Shown here piece by piece: positions 38,884 to 39,345 of a stretch of 39,345 nt of DNA. Numbering within the stretch: the stretch's first letter is position 1; each line of letters begins with the position of its first letter. The stretch comes from an uncultured Lachnospiraceae bacterium (lineage in GTDB: Bacteria > Bacillota > Clostridia > Lachnospirales > Lachnospiraceae). The notes under the pieces are model-generated. The model searched no databases. It was not told the origin of the DNA and saw only the letters and a program-made list of their open reading frames with translations. The translations under genes and the position numbers were made by a program. The stretch lies in contig CANQQG010000020.1 in assembly GCA_947625875.1 (NCBI GenBank), positions 1 through 39,345 on the forward strand, written 5' to 3'.

Positions 38884-38951
38884 AGTTAGGTTGCTTTTTT
38901 GAGTAACTTTCAACTAAGGCGAACCGTTGCTTTACGGTAACACCTTTTCTG
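38860..38951 (-). ncRNA. Candidate antisense RNA (antitoxin) overlapping the toxin 3' end
   Basis: From the strong minus promoter at 38958-38986, transcription would start near 38951 and end at the U tract of the shared hairpin (38861-38866), giving about 90 bases. It would be fully complementary to the 3' end of the plus-strand mRNA, including the last codons. This is the arrangement of txpA-RatA and bsrG-SR4. The RNA has not been shown to exist. Confidence 0.55.
38861..38900. terminator. Bidirectional terminator inside the toxin-like locus
   Basis: AAAAAAGCAACC and GGTTGCTTTTTT form a perfect 12-bp stem with a 16-base loop that contains the toxin stop codon. It has U tracts in both directions, so it can end the plus mRNA near 38900 and the minus RNA near 38861. 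Confidence 0.85.
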
Positions 38952-38957
38952 TAAAAT

Positions 38958-38986
38958 ATATTAACACTGATTGGCGTTTCCGTCAA
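38958..38986 (-). promoter_or_regulatory. Strong convergent minus promoter (antisense RNA)
   Basis: TTGACG (38981-38986) and TAATAT (38958-38963) with an ideal 17-base spacer on the minus strand. It faces the toxin-like gene and has no coding gene directly behind it. Confidence 0.75.
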
Positions 38987-39046
38987 GAACTATTTCGTCT
39001 GACTTTCCCCACTTTTGGACTGCATGGTTTTGTAATTCCGGCATTC

Positions 39047-39345
39047 TCATTCGCTCTCCCTGACAAGAGCATCCGCCTTCATCTGCGCACGTTCCAGCGC
39101 TAAATCTATATTCCCATCAATCAGCACATTCTGAAATTCCGACTCCACAATCGCCTCAATCTCATAGGTCTTATTTCCATAATTTACAATCGGGATCTCA
39201 TCAGTAATGCCTGTGAGAAATTTTGTTACCTTCTGCCCTCCAAAAAACGCATCCTCCATTTCATAATTGGAGCGGTCTCGGAAACTCTTTGAAGCCCATA
39301 TTTCCGCTCTTTTTGATTTCTCTTTTTTATCTTTTCCTCCATATC
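39047..39345 (-). CDS. C-terminal part of a gene cut by the window edge, perhaps a solute-binding protein
   Basis: The frame is open from the right edge of the window to TGA at 39047 (98 codons visible). The visible part includes AEIWASKSFRDRSNYEMEDA, FFGGQKVTKFLTGITDEIPI and ALERAQMKADALVRE. The FFGGQ segment and the spacing of the EFQNVL and ALERAQ helices resemble the C-terminus of sugar ABC-transporter solute-binding proteins. The lysine-rich upstream stretch (GGKDKKEKSKRAE) is unusual for that. An internal ATG at 39259 is probably not the start. The identity is tentative. Confidence 0.45.
   Translation of the reverse strand, partial: YGGKDKKEKSKRAEIWASKSFRDRSNYEMEDAFFGGQKVTKFLTGITDEIPIVNYGNKTYEIEAIVESEFQNVLIDGNIDLALERAQMKADALVRESE

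Larger units (their letters stand above)
38643..38944. repeat. Two-part inverted repeat bounding the toxin-like locus
   Basis: Left side: GGTGTTACC (38643-38651), ten bases, CGGTTCGCCTT (38662-38672). Right side: AAGGCGAACCG (38916-38926), nine bases, GGTAACACC (38936-38944). Both blocks are perfect inverted copies. In a read-through mRNA the 5' end would pair with the 3' end, and the right block is followed by TTTT. No target-site duplication flanks it. Confidence 0.8.

Noticed and set aside
38647-38913. 88-codon minus-strand frame opposite the toxin-like gene
   Set aside because: It mirrors the hydrophobic peptide on the other strand, spans the terminator, and has no ribosome binding site worth noting. 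Its apparent membrane segment comes from the complement of the toxin's own Ile/Val codons.
38642-38945. Reading the 300-base inverted-repeat locus as a miniature transposable element
   Set aside because: There is no flanking target duplication, the inverted blocks match promoter start points and U tracts, and a coherent toxin/antisense layout explains them better. A second genomic copy would reopen this.

Overview
The window looks like chromosome from a spore-forming, Gram-positive member of the Clostridia, most like Lachnospiraceae. The evidence is the spoIIAA-spoIIAB-sigF operon, a SCIFF ranthipeptide with its radical SAM maturase beside a fused secDF, a T-box-controlled valS, zinc-type S14 and adenylate kinase, AGGAGG ribosome binding sites and a clostridial S10-spc ribosomal protein operon. 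Nearly everything is on the minus strand. The only confident plus-strand units are a methyltransferase gene (32627-33490) and a small toxin-like locus (38642-38950).

Layout, left to right. 1-2866: a large secreted Ig-like surface protein with its own promoter and terminator. 3106-4589: the sigma-F operon. 4781-6342: a zinc-ribbon/TPR membrane protein behind a 47-residue gene that lies upstream of it in the same unit. 6539-7942: a FapA/DUF342 protein. 8049-11054: valS with promoter and T-box leader. 11242-12045: an AT-rich DUF3825 gene. 12101-14656: glyA-serS. 14842-15563: an AT-rich pair made of a JAMM/MPN-like protein and a 50-residue partner, joined by an ATGA overlap. 15670-19575: SCIFF peptide, its maturase and secDF.

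19721-32248 is a long ribosomal cluster in the order rpsJ-rplC-rplD-rplW-rplB-rpsS-rplV-rpsC-rplP-rpmC-rpsQ-rplN-rplX-rplE-rpsZ-rpsH-rplF-rplR-rpsE-rpmD-rplO-secY-adk-map-infA. It is driven by a near-consensus promoter and a long structured leader at 32249-32480. It stops at infA with a terminator; the usual rpmJ-rpsM-rpsK-rpsD-rpoA-rplQ section is not here.

32627-38440 holds accessory and regulatory genes: a divergent rRNA-type methyltransferase, a LacI-family regulator, a GH13 amylase lipoprotein whose promoter carries a perfect LacI-type palindrome, and a PAS-GGDEF-receiver signalling protein. At 38608-38986 there is a compact locus that I read as a type I toxin-antitoxin module: a plus promoter, a 41-residue hydrophobic/basic peptide, a bidirectional terminator, and a strong convergent minus promoter giving a roughly 90-nt antisense RNA. 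The ends of the locus are long inverted repeats, so the toxin mRNA could fold its 5' end onto its 3' end. The window ends inside a minus-strand gene that may encode a solute-binding protein.

Most family names rest on recognising protein sequences. Promoter, terminator and RNA calls rest on reading the bases by eye. No database or folding program was available.
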